Positions 16,632 through 24,905 of a DNA stretch of 64,000 nucleotides are shown piece after piece; position 1 is the stretch's first letter; each line of letters opens with the position of its first letter. Source of the stretch: Candidatus Saccharimonadales bacterium (GTDB taxonomy: Bacteria; Patescibacteriota; Saccharimonadia; Saccharimonadales; Saccharimonadaceae); NCBI GenBank assembly GCA_039928925.1, contig JBDSSF010000001.1:62001-126000 (forward strand), in the 5' to 3' direction. A model generated the notes under the pieces. It saw nothing but the letters and a program-made list of their open reading frames with translations. It was not told the origin of the DNA and ran no database searches. Made by a program: the position numbers and the translations under genes.

Positions 16632-17108
16632 ATGGTTCTAAGACGAACCGCTGTGATCCTGCTAGGACTTGTCCTATCAGGTGTTGTGATGCTTGTTGCA
16701 GTCATGATTCATCTCGTGGCAGCCGGGAAAATGTCAACGTGGCCGTCTGCGCTTCGGTGCGTAGACGACATGACGGGCGATGATCATCCGGAAGGTGCAT
16801 TTGCAGATGCACTGTGCATTCTCACAAGCCATGAGATGTCGGAGGAACAGAGGCAGTTCGCTGGGCAGTATGGACTCGTGGCCATGTATGGTTTACCAGA
16901 ATCTGGTGAGATCCAGGGTGTCGGTATTGCTCCCTATGAGTCAAGCTGCGTCGTGTTTTTCGCGGGATCACCCAGTAGCCCGATTGCAGGACTCATGCCG
17001 CGATACGCGTACACTGGAGGAGATTTCCATGTCAGTACGTCCGCCAACGGAACAACCATCGCCGATATCACCCAGTTTCTAAGGGATAACGAGGCGATGT
17101 GTTCCTGA
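16632..17108 (+). CDS. membrane-anchored or secreted protein with four cysteines (island B)
   Basis: A 158-residue protein with a basic start (MVLRR) and one hydrophobic helix at residues 6-30, so it is either anchored outside the membrane or exported. The outer part has four cysteines (RCVDD, ALCILT, SSCVV, and the penultimate residue), enough for two disulfides. CGGAG lies 6 nt before the ATG. It has its own promoter region and terminator, and it is GC-richer than the pgeF-like gene that follows. I do not recognise the family. Confidence 0.7.
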   Translation: MVLRRTAVILLGLVLSGVVMLVAVMIHLVAAGKMSTWPSALRCVDDMTGDDHPEGAFADALCILTSHEMSEEQRQFAGQYGLVAMYGLPESGEIQGVGIAPYESSCVVFFAGSPSSPIAGLMPRYAYTGGDFHVSTSANGTTIADITQFLRDNEAMCS

Positions 17109-17163
17109 CCCGCTACTAGCAGTGTAGAGCCCCGCTCCGCTGCACACGGTAGCGGGGTTTCTA
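17109..17163 (+). terminator. terminator of the 16632 gene
   Basis: CCCGCTAC (17109-17116) pairs with GTAGCGGG (17149-17156), with a partly paired interior, followed by GTTTCTAT. It begins right at the stop codon. Confidence 0.7.
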
Positions 17164-17185
17164 TATCTAAGATTATTAGCTCATG

Positions 17186-17191
17186 TATAGT
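17186..17191 (+). promoter_or_regulatory. -10 box of the PgeF-like gene (leaderless)
   Basis: TATAGT ends 6 nt before the ATG at 17198. Confidence 0.6.
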
Positions 17192-17197
17192 AGTCAT

Positions 17198-17875
17198 ATG
17201 ACAACACTTCAGATTGCTTGCTCGACAACTCTTGATGGCTCTATGAAAATAGGGGATTCATTTCATCCTGAAGAGATTGGGGCAAATCGTGAGAAGTTTC
17301 TCAAAAAGAATGACATGACTCTTGAACAGATGATTCTTGTGCCACTCACATACACTGGCGACAATTACCGCCGCTATTTTACTGTCGGTAAAGATGAAGC
17401 AGGTGAGGGAATTACTAAACCATCAACAAAAGAAGCCGACGGGCTACTCACAACTGAAGCTGGCCTCAGCCTGTTTCTTCCTCTTGCCGATTGTATCGGA
17501 ACGGTGCTTTACGACGCTAAAAATGGAGCAGTGATGCTCACTCATCTTGGGAGACATAATCTTGAACAAGAAGGTGGAAGAACATCCGTCGAATATATGG
17601 TCCAGCAATGTGGCAGTGATCTCCGTGATATAACCGCCTGGCTCAGCCCTGCAGCGGGTGGAGTGAATTATCCTCTCTTTGGATTTGATAACAGGAGCAT
17701 GCACGACGTTGCTATAGAGCAACTTCTTAGCGCCGGTGTTTTAAGGGAGAATATTACCGCATCTCCTATTGATACAACAACCGATCCAAAGTACTTTTCA
17801 CACAGTCAATTTCTAAAGGGCGAAAAAGATAGTGATGGCCGCTTCGCTGTCGTTGCCGTCCTTTATGAAGACTAG
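17198..17875 (+). CDS. PgeF/YfiH-family (laccase-domain) protein
   Basis: A 225-residue protein of the YfiH/PgeF family (DUF152, 'multicopper polyphenol oxidase'). Family members act as purine nucleoside phosphorylases or repair wrongly built peptidoglycan precursors. The family's metal-site pattern is visible: 'PLADCIG' (Cys), 'THLGRHNL' (His), and the C-terminal 'YFSHSQF....DGRFAVVAVL' strand. The ATG at 17198 is set by a -10 box 6 nt upstream; the ORF could extend 5 codons further upstream but across the promoter. The precise substrate cannot be told from sequence. Confidence 0.82.
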   Translation: MTTLQIACSTTLDGSMKIGDSFHPEEIGANREKFLKKNDMTLEQMILVPLTYTGDNYRRYFTVGKDEAGEGITKPSTKEADGLLTTEAGLSLFLPLADCIGTVLYDAKNGAVMLTHLGRHNLEQEGGRTSVEYMVQQCGSDLRDITAWLSPAAGGVNYPLFGFDNRSMHDVAIEQLLSAGVLRENITASPIDTTTDPKYFSHSQFLKGEKDSDGRFAVVAVLYED

Positions 17876-17895
17876 TTTATACCTCCTATGTAATC

Positions 17896-17904
17896 TGTTA
17901 CAAT
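17896..17904 (+). promoter_or_regulatory. extended -10 promoter of metG (leaderless)
   Basis: TGT-TACAAT ends 8 nt before the ATG at 17913. Confidence 0.65.
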
Positions 17905-17912
17905 AAGACGCA

Positions 17913-19406
17913 ATGGGAAAAAAATTATACATCACTACCGCCATTCCTTACGTGAATGCCAAACCGCACATTGGTAATGCGCTTGATTACCTCATCGCAG
18001 ATATTTGGTCTCGCTACCAAAAACAAAATGGCCATGAAGTTCGTTTTCAAGTTGGAACTGATGAACATGGTAATAAGATTGCCAGTAAAGCCGCAGAGCT
18101 AGGGCTTCAGCCCCAAGCCTACACTGATCAAATGTACGGAAACTTTGAGCAGCTCATGCTCAAAACTGGTGCCGAGTTTACAGATTTCATCCGCACAACA
18201 GACCCGCACCATATTGGTGCAGTTCAGTATATCTGGCAAAAACTCCAACCGTATATCTATAAAGGTACCTACGAAGGTTGGTACTGTGTTGGACATGAGG
18301 CGTTTTTTACAGATAAAGAAGTGCAAGCGACAAACGGCGTCTGCCCCGATCATCAGACACCATATGAACATGTCAGCGAAGAGAACTACTACCTAAAAGC
18401 TAGTGCATTCACCGAGAAGATTCGTGAAGCCATTGAATCAAAGCGTATGGAAATTGTTCCTGAATTTCGTGGTAAAGAGTTCCTTGAACTTATGAAAGAC
18501 GGGCTTCAGGATGTGAGCATTAGTCGGCCACGTAAAAACCTTTCATGGGGTGTTCCTGTTCCTGGTGACCCAGAGCAGGTTATGTATGTCTGGATTGATG
18601 CACTTGCAAACTACATCACCGTCCTTGGCTATCCAGATCGTGCTGGTTGGGAAGAATACTGGCCTGCAGATGTACAGGTAATTGGCAAAGATATTCTTCG
18701 TTTTCACGCTGGTATTTGGCCTGCCATGCTTCTAGGTCTTGAGCTTTCAGTTCCAAAGAAGCTACTCGTTCATGGCTTTATTAATATTGCCGGAGCTAAA
18801 ATTAGTAAAACAGTCGGAAACGTCGTCGATCCAAATGAGGTGATTGATCAATACGGTCTTGATGCTTTTCGTTATTTCTTTTCTCGCCACATCCCAACTC
18901 AGGATGATGGCGATTTCACATGGGAGAAACTTGAAACTGCGTATAACACCGAGCTTGGCAATGATCTGGGTAACTTAGTGCAGCGTGTATCAAGCATGAT
19001 CGTTCGCTACCAATCAGGGGTTATTGGCGACGCTCCACAAAATGAGCATGACAATAAAACATATCATGAACATATGCAGACACTTAACTTCAACCGTGCA
19101 CTTGATGAAGTATGGGCAATGGTCCGAGGCCTTAATCAGTACATTGAAGACGTTAAGCCTTGGGAAATAGCTAAAACTCGTGAACAAAATCCTGACGCTG
19201 AAGCACATCTTTCCGAGGTATTATCTCATGCAGTAGGTAACCTTCTTCAGATCGGTGATCTTCTCCTGCCGTTCTTACCAACGACGGCTACTGCTATTCA
19301 CGGTATGTTTGAATCGGGGCTTGTGACTCCGTCGACGAGTGTTCTCTTTCCAAAGATATATCTTCACACTCCTGATCCTCGTGCGGGACTTCCTCCAAAG
19401 AGCTAA
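17913..19406 (+). CDS. metG: methionyl-tRNA synthetase
   Basis: Charges tRNA-Met with methionine. The 497-residue protein has the class I signature 'YVNAKPHIGNAL' (HIGN for HIGH), the connective domain with 'GWYCVGHEAFF' and 'CPDH', 'MYVWIDALANY', and the second signature as KISKT in place of the usual KMSKS. The C-terminal anticodon-binding helical bundle is present (NLVQRVSSMIVRY). There is no appended tRNA-binding OB domain. It is followed by tatD with 1 nt between stop and start, an arrangement known from many bacteria. Confidence 0.95.
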   Translation: MGKKLYITTAIPYVNAKPHIGNALDYLIADIWSRYQKQNGHEVRFQVGTDEHGNKIASKAAELGLQPQAYTDQMYGNFEQLMLKTGAEFTDFIRTTDPHHIGAVQYIWQKLQPYIYKGTYEGWYCVGHEAFFTDKEVQATNGVCPDHQTPYEHVSEENYYLKASAFTEKIREAIESKRMEIVPEFRGKEFLELMKDGLQDVSISRPRKNLSWGVPVPGDPEQVMYVWIDALANYITVLGYPDRAGWEEYWPADVQVIGKDILRFHAGIWPAMLLGLELSVPKKLLVHGFINIAGAKISKTVGNVVDPNEVIDQYGLDAFRYFFSRHIPTQDDGDFTWEKLETAYNTELGNDLGNLVQRVSSMIVRYQSGVIGDAPQNEHDNKTYHEHMQTLNFNRALDEVWAMVRGLNQYIEDVKPWEIAKTREQNPDAEAHLSEVLSHAVGNLLQIGDLLLPFLPTTATAIHGMFESGLVTPSTSVLFPKIYLHTPDPRAGLPPKS

Positions 19407-19407
19407 T

Positions 19408-20178
19408 ATGCTAATCGATACGCATTGTCATATCCATGAATCTGACTATCCTTTAGATAGTACTGTTGTTTTACAGCATGCCAAAGACGTTGGGGTAGGT
19501 AAGATGATATGCGTCGGAACCAGTGAGAAGAGCTCAAAAGATGCTATTACGTTTGGTGGCCTTCACGAGAACATTTACGCCTCGATTGGCGTTCATCCAC
19601 ATGATACAAAAGATGGCTATGACATAGAGGGACTTTTTAACGCACCACGACTTGTGGCTGTTGGTGAAATTGGTCTCGACTACTTCTATGCACATAGTAA
19701 GCGCGAGATTCAGATACAGGCCTTAGAAGCCCAAATACATATGGCACTCGCTCATAATCTCCCAATTATCTTCCACGTTCGTGATGCGGCAACAGTCATA
19801 CAAGGACACTCAGTATGGGATGACTTTTGGCCAATTATAGATAATTTCCATGGCATAAGGGGTGAGCTGCATAGCTTTACTGATTCACAGATTCAACTTG
19901 AAAATGGACTGAAACGAGATTTTTTTATAGGGGTCAACGGTATCAGTACATTTACAAAAGATGAGGCCCAAAAAGCCATGTTCACCTCAATTCCGCTGTC
20001 TAAATTACTTCTTGAAACTGATGCTCCCTTCTTGACACCAGCTCCTGTACGTGGTATAGTCAATGAGCCAGCATTTGTGAAGTACGTCGCAGAGCATCAT
20101 GCAGCGGTAAGAAATATACCACTTGATGAACTTGCGGCAGTAACGGCCGCAAATGCTACAGTGCTTTTTGCACTCTAA
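19408..20178 (+). CDS. tatD: TatD-family metal-dependent DNase
   Basis: A 256-residue TIM-barrel hydrolase of the TatD family (3'-5' exonuclease or deoxyribonuclease, two-metal site). Motifs: 'DTHCHIH' (metal pair), 'GEIGLDYFY' (Glu ligand), 'IIFHVRDA', 'HSFTDS' and 'LLETDAPFLTP' (Asp). The start is taken at 19408, right after the metG stop; the reading frame stays open upstream into metG but the conserved domain begins here. Confidence 0.92.
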   Translation: MLIDTHCHIHESDYPLDSTVVLQHAKDVGVGKMICVGTSEKSSKDAITFGGLHENIYASIGVHPHDTKDGYDIEGLFNAPRLVAVGEIGLDYFYAHSKREIQIQALEAQIHMALAHNLPIIFHVRDAATVIQGHSVWDDFWPIIDNFHGIRGELHSFTDSQIQLENGLKRDFFIGVNGISTFTKDEAQKAMFTSIPLSKLLLETDAPFLTPAPVRGIVNEPAFVKYVAEHHAAVRNIPLDELAAVTAANATVLFAL

Positions 20179-20226
20179 CATACACACGAAAAGAAACCTC
20201 TATAGCAACTAGACGGAGTAATAACT

Positions 20227-20553
20227 ATGTCAGAATTTGAACATATCCCGACAGAACTCACTACCGACACTGATGTGTCCCTCCATGCTGGCAATCCAGA
20301 TCTATTGGATTTGGCAGAAGCACGCATTCTTCTTGAAAAAACTCAAAATGATCTTGCATCCGAAGCACTAAAGACGACTCCACATGGGTATATTGGACGT
20401 CTGAGCGTTATTGTGAGCGAAGCACGACAGTATGAACTTGACTCTACAATATCAGACGATGATTACGAGTACACACAAAGTAATGTCATATCGCTTGCCG
20501 ATGCGCGTCGCCGTAAACAAGAGAATACGATATTTCTCGACAAAGCAGCATAA
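20227..20553 (+). CDS. uncharacterised 108-residue protein
   Basis: A small acidic, helix-rich, soluble protein (LDLAEARILLEKTQNDLASEAL) with no motif that I recognise. A GGAG site lies 9 nt before the ATG. It lies between tatD and another small protein gene, 12 nt before the latter, and the two are probably cotranscribed. Confidence 0.75.
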   Translation: MSEFEHIPTELTTDTDVSLHAGNPDLLDLAEARILLEKTQNDLASEALKTTPHGYIGRLSVIVSEARQYELDSTISDDDYEYTQSNVISLADARRRKQENTIFLDKAA

Positions 20554-20565
20554 GGAGATCATGCC

Positions 20566-21000
20566 ATGGCTGATGTATTTAAAAAAGCACTCAAACTACT
20601 TATCGGAAACAGTTCATCTCTTCCGAAACTAAGTATGCCAAAAAACCGACCGTTCAAAACACTGACTGAACGTGAACTAATTCAACTTGAAAGTAATATC
20701 GGATCAGAGCTATTTGGTCCTATTCCCGCTGGGAATCGACGAGAATTTTTTAATCTCGATCCAAATACGTGGATTTGGCACGAAGAATGGATAGATGTTG
20801 AAACTGGTAAGAAAAAAGTAGCGACAACAAGGTACGAAGTTCACGATAATGGCATCTTGAAAGTACAAGAAGGTGCAAAGTATAAATTTATCGAAGGTGA
20901 AGAGTTAAAAAATCTGACAGTTGCCGTGCAGATGTATCACGAGCGAGTAATGCGTGAAGTATACCAGCGTGATCCAGCAAGCGGTGAAAAGCTTAGCTAA
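20566..21000 (+). CDS. uncharacterised 144-residue protein
   Basis: A soluble protein with an N-terminal basic helix, a middle stretch 'PIPAGNRREFFNLDPNTWIWHEEW' (aromatic-rich), and a C-terminal amphipathic helix. The W-x-W-H-E-E-W pattern and the beta-rich centre look conserved, but I cannot name the family. AAGGAG lies about 9 nt before the ATG. It ends just before the promoter of the cysteine desulfurase gene. Confidence 0.78.
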   Translation: MADVFKKALKLLIGNSSSLPKLSMPKNRPFKTLTERELIQLESNIGSELFGPIPAGNRREFFNLDPNTWIWHEEWIDVETGKKKVATTRYEVHDNGILKVQEGAKYKFIEGEELKNLTVAVQMYHERVMREVYQRDPASGEKLS

Positions 21001-21001
21001 C

Positions 21002-21010
21002 TGGTATAAT
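21002..21010 (+). promoter_or_regulatory. extended -10 promoter of the cysteine desulfurase gene (leaderless)
   Basis: TGG-TATAAT overlaps the end of the preceding gene region and ends 7 nt before a GTG start at 21018. Confidence 0.7.
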
Positions 21011-21017
21011 TAGTTAC

Positions 21018-22172
21018 GTGAGCACTGATACTATTTATCTTGATCATGCCGCGGCGACTCCTATGGACGAACGTGTGCACGCTGCTATGCAGCCGTACTT
21101 TTCTGAACTCTTTTATAATCCATCAAGTCCATATTCTCCTGCCATTGCTGTACGGCGAGATTACGAAGAAGCAAAGCATACAATTGCAGGTATCATAGGC
21201 GCAAAACCAGATGAACTTGTCATGACTGCAGGCGCAACTGAATCAATTAATCTTGCTTTTGGAGCCGTTACCGGCCACGTTATCACGGCAAATATCGAGC
21301 ACCATGCTGTGCTCGCGGCTGCGAGAACTCACGATCATACCATTATTGCAGCTGACGAACGTGGAACTATCTCACCGGAATCGGTGAAGCAGGCGATTCG
21401 ACCTGAAACTGAGCTTGTGAGCATTGCCACCGCTAACAATGAACTTGGCACCGTCCAGTCTCTCCGTGATATCGCAGCTGTGATTCACCAGGAGCGCGAA
21501 AAGCGCCTTGAGGCAGGTAACCACACGCCTATTTATCTTCACACAGATGCATCTCAGGGGGCAGGACAACTCGATATTACCGTAGCGCGGCTTGGCGTTG
21601 ATATGCTGACCCTTAATGCGGGGAAGATGTATGGTCCAAAACAAGTTGGCCTTCTTTGGGCAGCAAGTCATGTCCGGCTTCAGCCGCAAATTGTTGGCGG
21701 TGGACAGGAGCGAGGGCTACGAAGTGGAACCGAAAACGTTGCTGGTGTGATCGGATTTGCGAAAGCATTTGCGCTCGTTGATCGTCACCGAAAAACAGAA
21801 GTTGAGCGACTCTCAAAACTACGGGACACGTTAGAGGAAAAGCTAACGAACACATTTCCAGAAGCGGTCATTTCAGGTTACCAAAAAAAGCGGCTAGCAG
21901 GACATCTTCACATTTCATTTCCAGGTATCGATGCTGAGCGTCTTGTATTTGGCCTTGAAGCACGCGGTGTACTCGTTGCAACAGGTAGTGCCTGCGCTGC
22001 AAATAAAGGGACACGTTCACATGTGCTTACTGCCATCGGTCTTGATCCAACAGTCGCAGATGGAAGTCTGAGACTCACATTTGGCCATCTATCGACAGAA
22101 GAAAATACCGAGGCTGCAACGTTGATTCTTATCGATGTGATTGCTACTGAATATAAGAGGCTAGCAAAATGA
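21018..22172 (+). CDS. cysteine desulfurase (NifS/IscS family)
   Basis: A 384-residue PLP enzyme that takes sulfur from L-cysteine to form a persulfide for tRNA thiolation or Fe-S assembly. Motifs: 'YLDHAAATPMD' start, 'TAGATESINLA' PLP-phosphate site, 'TDASQGAGQLD', the lysine in 'NAGKMYGPKQ' that binds PLP, and the active cysteine in 'ATGSACAANKG'. The start is GTG at 21018, set by the adjacent -10 box. mnmA lies two genes downstream in the same unit, so the sulfur is most likely delivered to MnmA for 2-thiouridine. Confidence 0.94.
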   Translation: MSTDTIYLDHAAATPMDERVHAAMQPYFSELFYNPSSPYSPAIAVRRDYEEAKHTIAGIIGAKPDELVMTAGATESINLAFGAVTGHVITANIEHHAVLAAARTHDHTIIAADERGTISPESVKQAIRPETELVSIATANNELGTVQSLRDIAAVIHQEREKRLEAGNHTPIYLHTDASQGAGQLDITVARLGVDMLTLNAGKMYGPKQVGLLWAASHVRLQPQIVGGGQERGLRSGTENVAGVIGFAKAFALVDRHRKTEVERLSKLRDTLEEKLTNTFPEAVISGYQKKRLAGHLHISFPGIDAERLVFGLEARGVLVATGSACAANKGTRSHVLTAIGLDPTVADGSLRLTFGHLSTEENTEAATLILIDVIATEYKRLAK

Positions 22173-22771
22173 TAAAAGGACTTATTTTAAGCGCCGTTTT
22201 GTTTGCGGTTATCGCTTTTAGCCTCAGTGCGTACCTTGCACCTGATGATCTTCGTACGTGTTCGGCGGTATCGCTAACAAATTCAGAGTGTGCTGCGAGC
22301 GATGCAATCGTTGCGGTAAGTGGTGGTGATACCACTGCAAGAACTAATGAGGCGATTAATTTGTATAAAGCTGGTTGGGGTAAGAAGCTTATATTCTCAG
22401 GCGCCGCAGCCGATAAATCAGGACCAAGTAATGCAAAAGCGATGCAAGGTTTAGCGGAACAAGCCGGCGTATCAGACAGTGATATTATCATCGAAGAGTA
22501 CGGCGAGACAACAAAAGAAAACGCTGAAAAAACACGTAATATATTCAATGAATATAATATTAAATCCGTTATTTTAGTGACAAGCGGCTACCACCAACGA
22601 CGGGCAGGACTTGAGTTTAGCCAGCGTTCACCTGACGTTACAATTCGTAACCATCCCGTTGCAAGTGATGCGCAGTGGTCCTCATGGTGGTGGTTAACGC
22701 CAACAGGCTGGTACCTTGCACTCAGTGAGTTTTTCAAAATCATTGCATTTTACGTGGGTGGTAGCAGATGA
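22169..22771 (+). CDS. DUF218/YdcF-family membrane-anchored protein
   Basis: A 200-residue protein with an N-terminal signal-anchor helix (residues 3-24) and a DUF218 (SanA/ElyC/YdcF) domain: 'DAIVAVSGGDTTART', 'AINLYKAGWGKKLIFSG', 'EEYGETTKENAEKT' and 'ILVTSGYHQRRA'. Family members work at the envelope; some affect polysaccharide or vancomycin sensitivity, but the reaction is unsettled. Its ATG overlaps the desulfurase TGA, and its TGA overlaps the mnmA ATG. Confidence 0.85.
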   Translation: MIKGLILSAVLFAVIAFSLSAYLAPDDLRTCSAVSLTNSECAASDAIVAVSGGDTTARTNEAINLYKAGWGKKLIFSGAAADKSGPSNAKAMQGLAEQAGVSDSDIIIEEYGETTKENAEKTRNIFNEYNIKSVILVTSGYHQRRAGLEFSQRSPDVTIRNHPVASDAQWSSWWWLTPTGWYLALSEFFKIIAFYVGGSR

Positions 22772-23808
22772 TCAATGTCTATGTTGGTATGAGCGGTGGG
22801 GTTGACTCCTCATTAACTGCGGCACTTCTTGTCGAGCAGGGGTATAACGTCACGGGTGTTTATATGAAGAACTGGACCCAGGATCTTCCTGGTATGAAAT
22901 GTCCATGGGCCGACGATCTAGCTGATGCAAAACGCGTTGCCGTTCAGCTCGGTATCGACTTTAAAGTATTCGATTTTGAAACTGAATACCGTCATAAAGT
23001 CGTCGACTACATGATCGAAGAATACCGCCTGGGTAGAACCCCAAATCCAGATATTATGTGCAACCAAGAAGTAAAGTTTAAACTCTTCCTAGAGGCAGCA
23101 CTTGAGGACGGTGCAGACATGATCGCAACAGGTCACTATGCACGTGTCGAAAACGGTATCTTAAAACAAGCCGTCGATACTAATAAAGATCAGACCTACT
23201 TCTTATACCGAGTAACGGGCGAGGCACTTGAAAAAACACTGTTTCCACTTGGTGAGTTCACAAAACCTGTTGTACGCGAAATGGCGAAAGAAAGAGGCCT
23301 TTATACCGCTGGTAAAAAAGACAGCCAGGGTATTTGTTTTGTTGGAAAAATTGGTATACGTGAATTCTTATCTCAGTACGTCGAACAAACATCGGGTGAG
23401 ATTATAGATAAAATAACACGTAAAGTTCTTGGACATCATGACGGGGCAATTTTCTACACACTTGGCCAGCGACATGGGCTTGATGTTGGCGGCGGACTCC
23501 CGTACTACGTCGTTGGTAAGGATATGGATAAAAACGAAGTCTACGTGACGACAAATCTTAACGATGAAACACTATGGAGAGACACGGTTGGACTTCAGAA
23601 CCTTCACTGGATAAACGAAACACCAGAAGAAGGAGTCTATACTATTCGGATTCGCCACCGTGCTCCGCTTACAAAAGCGACGTTATTCCACACAGAAGCA
23701 GGAGGAGCAAAACTGACGCTTCATGATCAGCAGCGTGCGGTCACTGCCGGGCAGTCAGTCGTCATCTACAAAGATGATATATGCCTTGGTGGCGGCATTG
23801 TCGATTAG
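22768..23808 (+). CDS. mnmA: tRNA-specific 2-thiouridylase
   Basis: Makes the 2-thio group of s2U at wobble position 34 in tRNAs for Glu, Gln and Lys. The 346 residues hold the PP-loop 'GMSGGVDSSL', the first catalytic Cys in 'NPDIMCNQEVKF', 'ATGHYAR', 'KDQTYFLYRV' and the second Cys in 'SQGICFVG'. The C-terminal beta domain is present. It is the third gene of a desulfurase-DUF218-mnmA operon with 4-nt overlaps. Confidence 0.96.
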   Translation: MINVYVGMSGGVDSSLTAALLVEQGYNVTGVYMKNWTQDLPGMKCPWADDLADAKRVAVQLGIDFKVFDFETEYRHKVVDYMIEEYRLGRTPNPDIMCNQEVKFKLFLEAALEDGADMIATGHYARVENGILKQAVDTNKDQTYFLYRVTGEALEKTLFPLGEFTKPVVREMAKERGLYTAGKKDSQGICFVGKIGIREFLSQYVEQTSGEIIDKITRKVLGHHDGAIFYTLGQRHGLDVGGGLPYYVVGKDMDKNEVYVTTNLNDETLWRDTVGLQNLHWINETPEEGVYTIRIRHRAPLTKATLFHTEAGGAKLTLHDQQRAVTAGQSVVIYKDDICLGGGIVD

Positions 23809-23857
23809 GCTCTCACTGGAAGTTAAATACTTGGTGACTGAGATCTAGCTTATGGTA

Positions 23858-23863
23858 TATACT
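23858..23863 (+). promoter_or_regulatory. -10 box of the pilin gene (leaderless)
   Basis: TATACT ends 6 nt before the ATG at 23870. Confidence 0.6.
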
Positions 23864-23869
23864 GAGTAA

Positions 23870-24466
23870 ATGTATAAAGCGTGGGCGCTAAGACAATCAA
23901 AAGGCTTTACAATTGTCGAACTTCTTATCGTGATTGTCGTCATTGGCATTCTTTCAGCTATTGTTATCGTAGCGTACAGAGGCATCCAATCGAATGCCTC
24001 TGATGCAATTGTAAAATCCGATGAGACGGCAATATTTAAAGCACTTCGCAGGTATAAAGTCCTTAAGGGCAATTATCCTCAATCTACGGCTGAACTTGAG
24101 TCAATGGCAGATGCGGTGACAGGCTATCCAGAATCAAAAATTCGTATTAATACAAGCGCATATGATGTCACGACACCAGCTGCCAGTAACGATACGAATC
24201 GCCGCAATCTCATAATTTGTGTGCGAAGTGGCCCCGATCCAAGAGCGGGAATTGCAAGTCTTAGTAAATCTGGAAAGATATTTTTCTACACTTCATTCGG
24301 TGGTCCTTCTGAGAGCACACAGAATTGGATCGCTCAGCAATCAACGATGTGCCCACGATTAGGCATCGCGACAACTGATCCTGGCTATGCAAGATCTTTT
24401 GGTTATGAGAGGTCAGCTACCCAAGACCCATCAGTCGGATGGAAGCCATACACAAATGGTGAATAG
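23870..24466 (+). CDS. type IV pilin-like protein
   Basis: A 198-residue prepilin. After a short basic leader (MYKAWALRQSKG) comes the cleavage and methylation site G-FTIVELL and a hydrophobic helix (IVIVVIGILSAIVIVAY), as in type IV pilins and pseudopilins. The C-terminal globular part has two cysteines (ICVRS, TMCPR) that could close a D-loop. It is alone here, without assembly genes nearby. A second pilin lies at 53988. Confidence 0.9.
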   Translation: MYKAWALRQSKGFTIVELLIVIVVIGILSAIVIVAYRGIQSNASDAIVKSDETAIFKALRRYKVLKGNYPQSTAELESMADAVTGYPESKIRINTSAYDVTTPAASNDTNRRNLIICVRSGPDPRAGIASLSKSGKIFFYTSFGGPSESTQNWIAQQSTMCPRLGIATTDPGYARSFGYERSATQDPSVGWKPYTNGE

Positions 24467-24489
24467 CTTTTTATAAGGGAATAAAAATA

Positions 24490-24543
24490 GCCGCGACCCG
24501 GCTGGGCGGCGCCATGTGGCACCAGCCCAGCCGTTTTCGCGGC
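24490..24543 (-). terminator. terminator of the 24548-24787 gene
   Basis: Nested stems: CGGCTGGGC/GCCCAGCCG (24499-24507 and 24525-24533) inside GCCGCGA/TCGCGGC (24490-24496 and 24537-24543). On the minus strand a TATTTTTATT run follows. Confidence 0.8.
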
Positions 24544-24547
24544 GTTG

Positions 24548-24787
24548 TCAGAGACCCGCTAAGGATCTGAGACTCTGTAGCCCTGGTGTATCAATCTCGA
24601 TGTAGTAGCCATCACACTCCGGGATGGTACGCTCGGTGTGGTCTGAGAGAGTCACAACTGTCGAGTTGGTCTCGTTGTTGTGCATGATTCGAAGGAAATT
24701 CTCGAACCGGATAGGTATACGGTTCTCGGTTCTCCTTCTGTCCTCCCCGTCATTTTTATATGTGACAATGGTTATGAACGAATCCAT
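24548..24787 (-). CDS. uncharacterised 79-residue protein (island C)
   Basis: A small soluble protein with charged strands (RRRTENRIPIRFENFLRIMHNN, VVTLSDHTERTIPE), possibly one beta domain. GGAGGG lies 6 nt before the ATG. It has a perfect consensus promoter and a nested hairpin terminator, so it is a stand-alone unit between a pilin gene and alaS. Its family is unknown to me. Confidence 0.65.
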   Translation of the reverse strand: MDSFITIVTYKNDGEDRRRTENRIPIRFENFLRIMHNNETNSTVVTLSDHTERTIPECDGYYIEIDTPGLQSLRSLAGL

Positions 24788-24838
24788 AACTATCCCTCCG
24801 GCTTTTTGAAAAACATCGCCAATCTGACAATGTAATAA

Positions 24839-24870
24839 ATTATATCATGGTATCATAATATTGTCAATAT
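24839..24870 (-). promoter_or_regulatory. perfect consensus promoter with palindrome (island C)
   Basis: On the minus strand, TTGACA (24867-24862), exactly 17 nt, then TATAAT (24844-24839): an exact sigma-70 consensus. The -35 box lies inside the palindrome ATATTG-T-CAATAT (24858-24870), a likely operator. The core of this palindrome also occurs at 16531. Confidence 0.8.
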
Positions 24871-24889
24871 AGTCCAAAATGACAATGAC

Positions 24890-24898
24890 TGGTAAAAT
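24890..24898 (+). promoter_or_regulatory. extended -10 promoter of alaS (leaderless)
   Basis: TGG-TAAAAT ends 7 nt before the ATG at 24906. Confidence 0.6.
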
Positions 24899-24905
24899 AA
24901 CAGAT

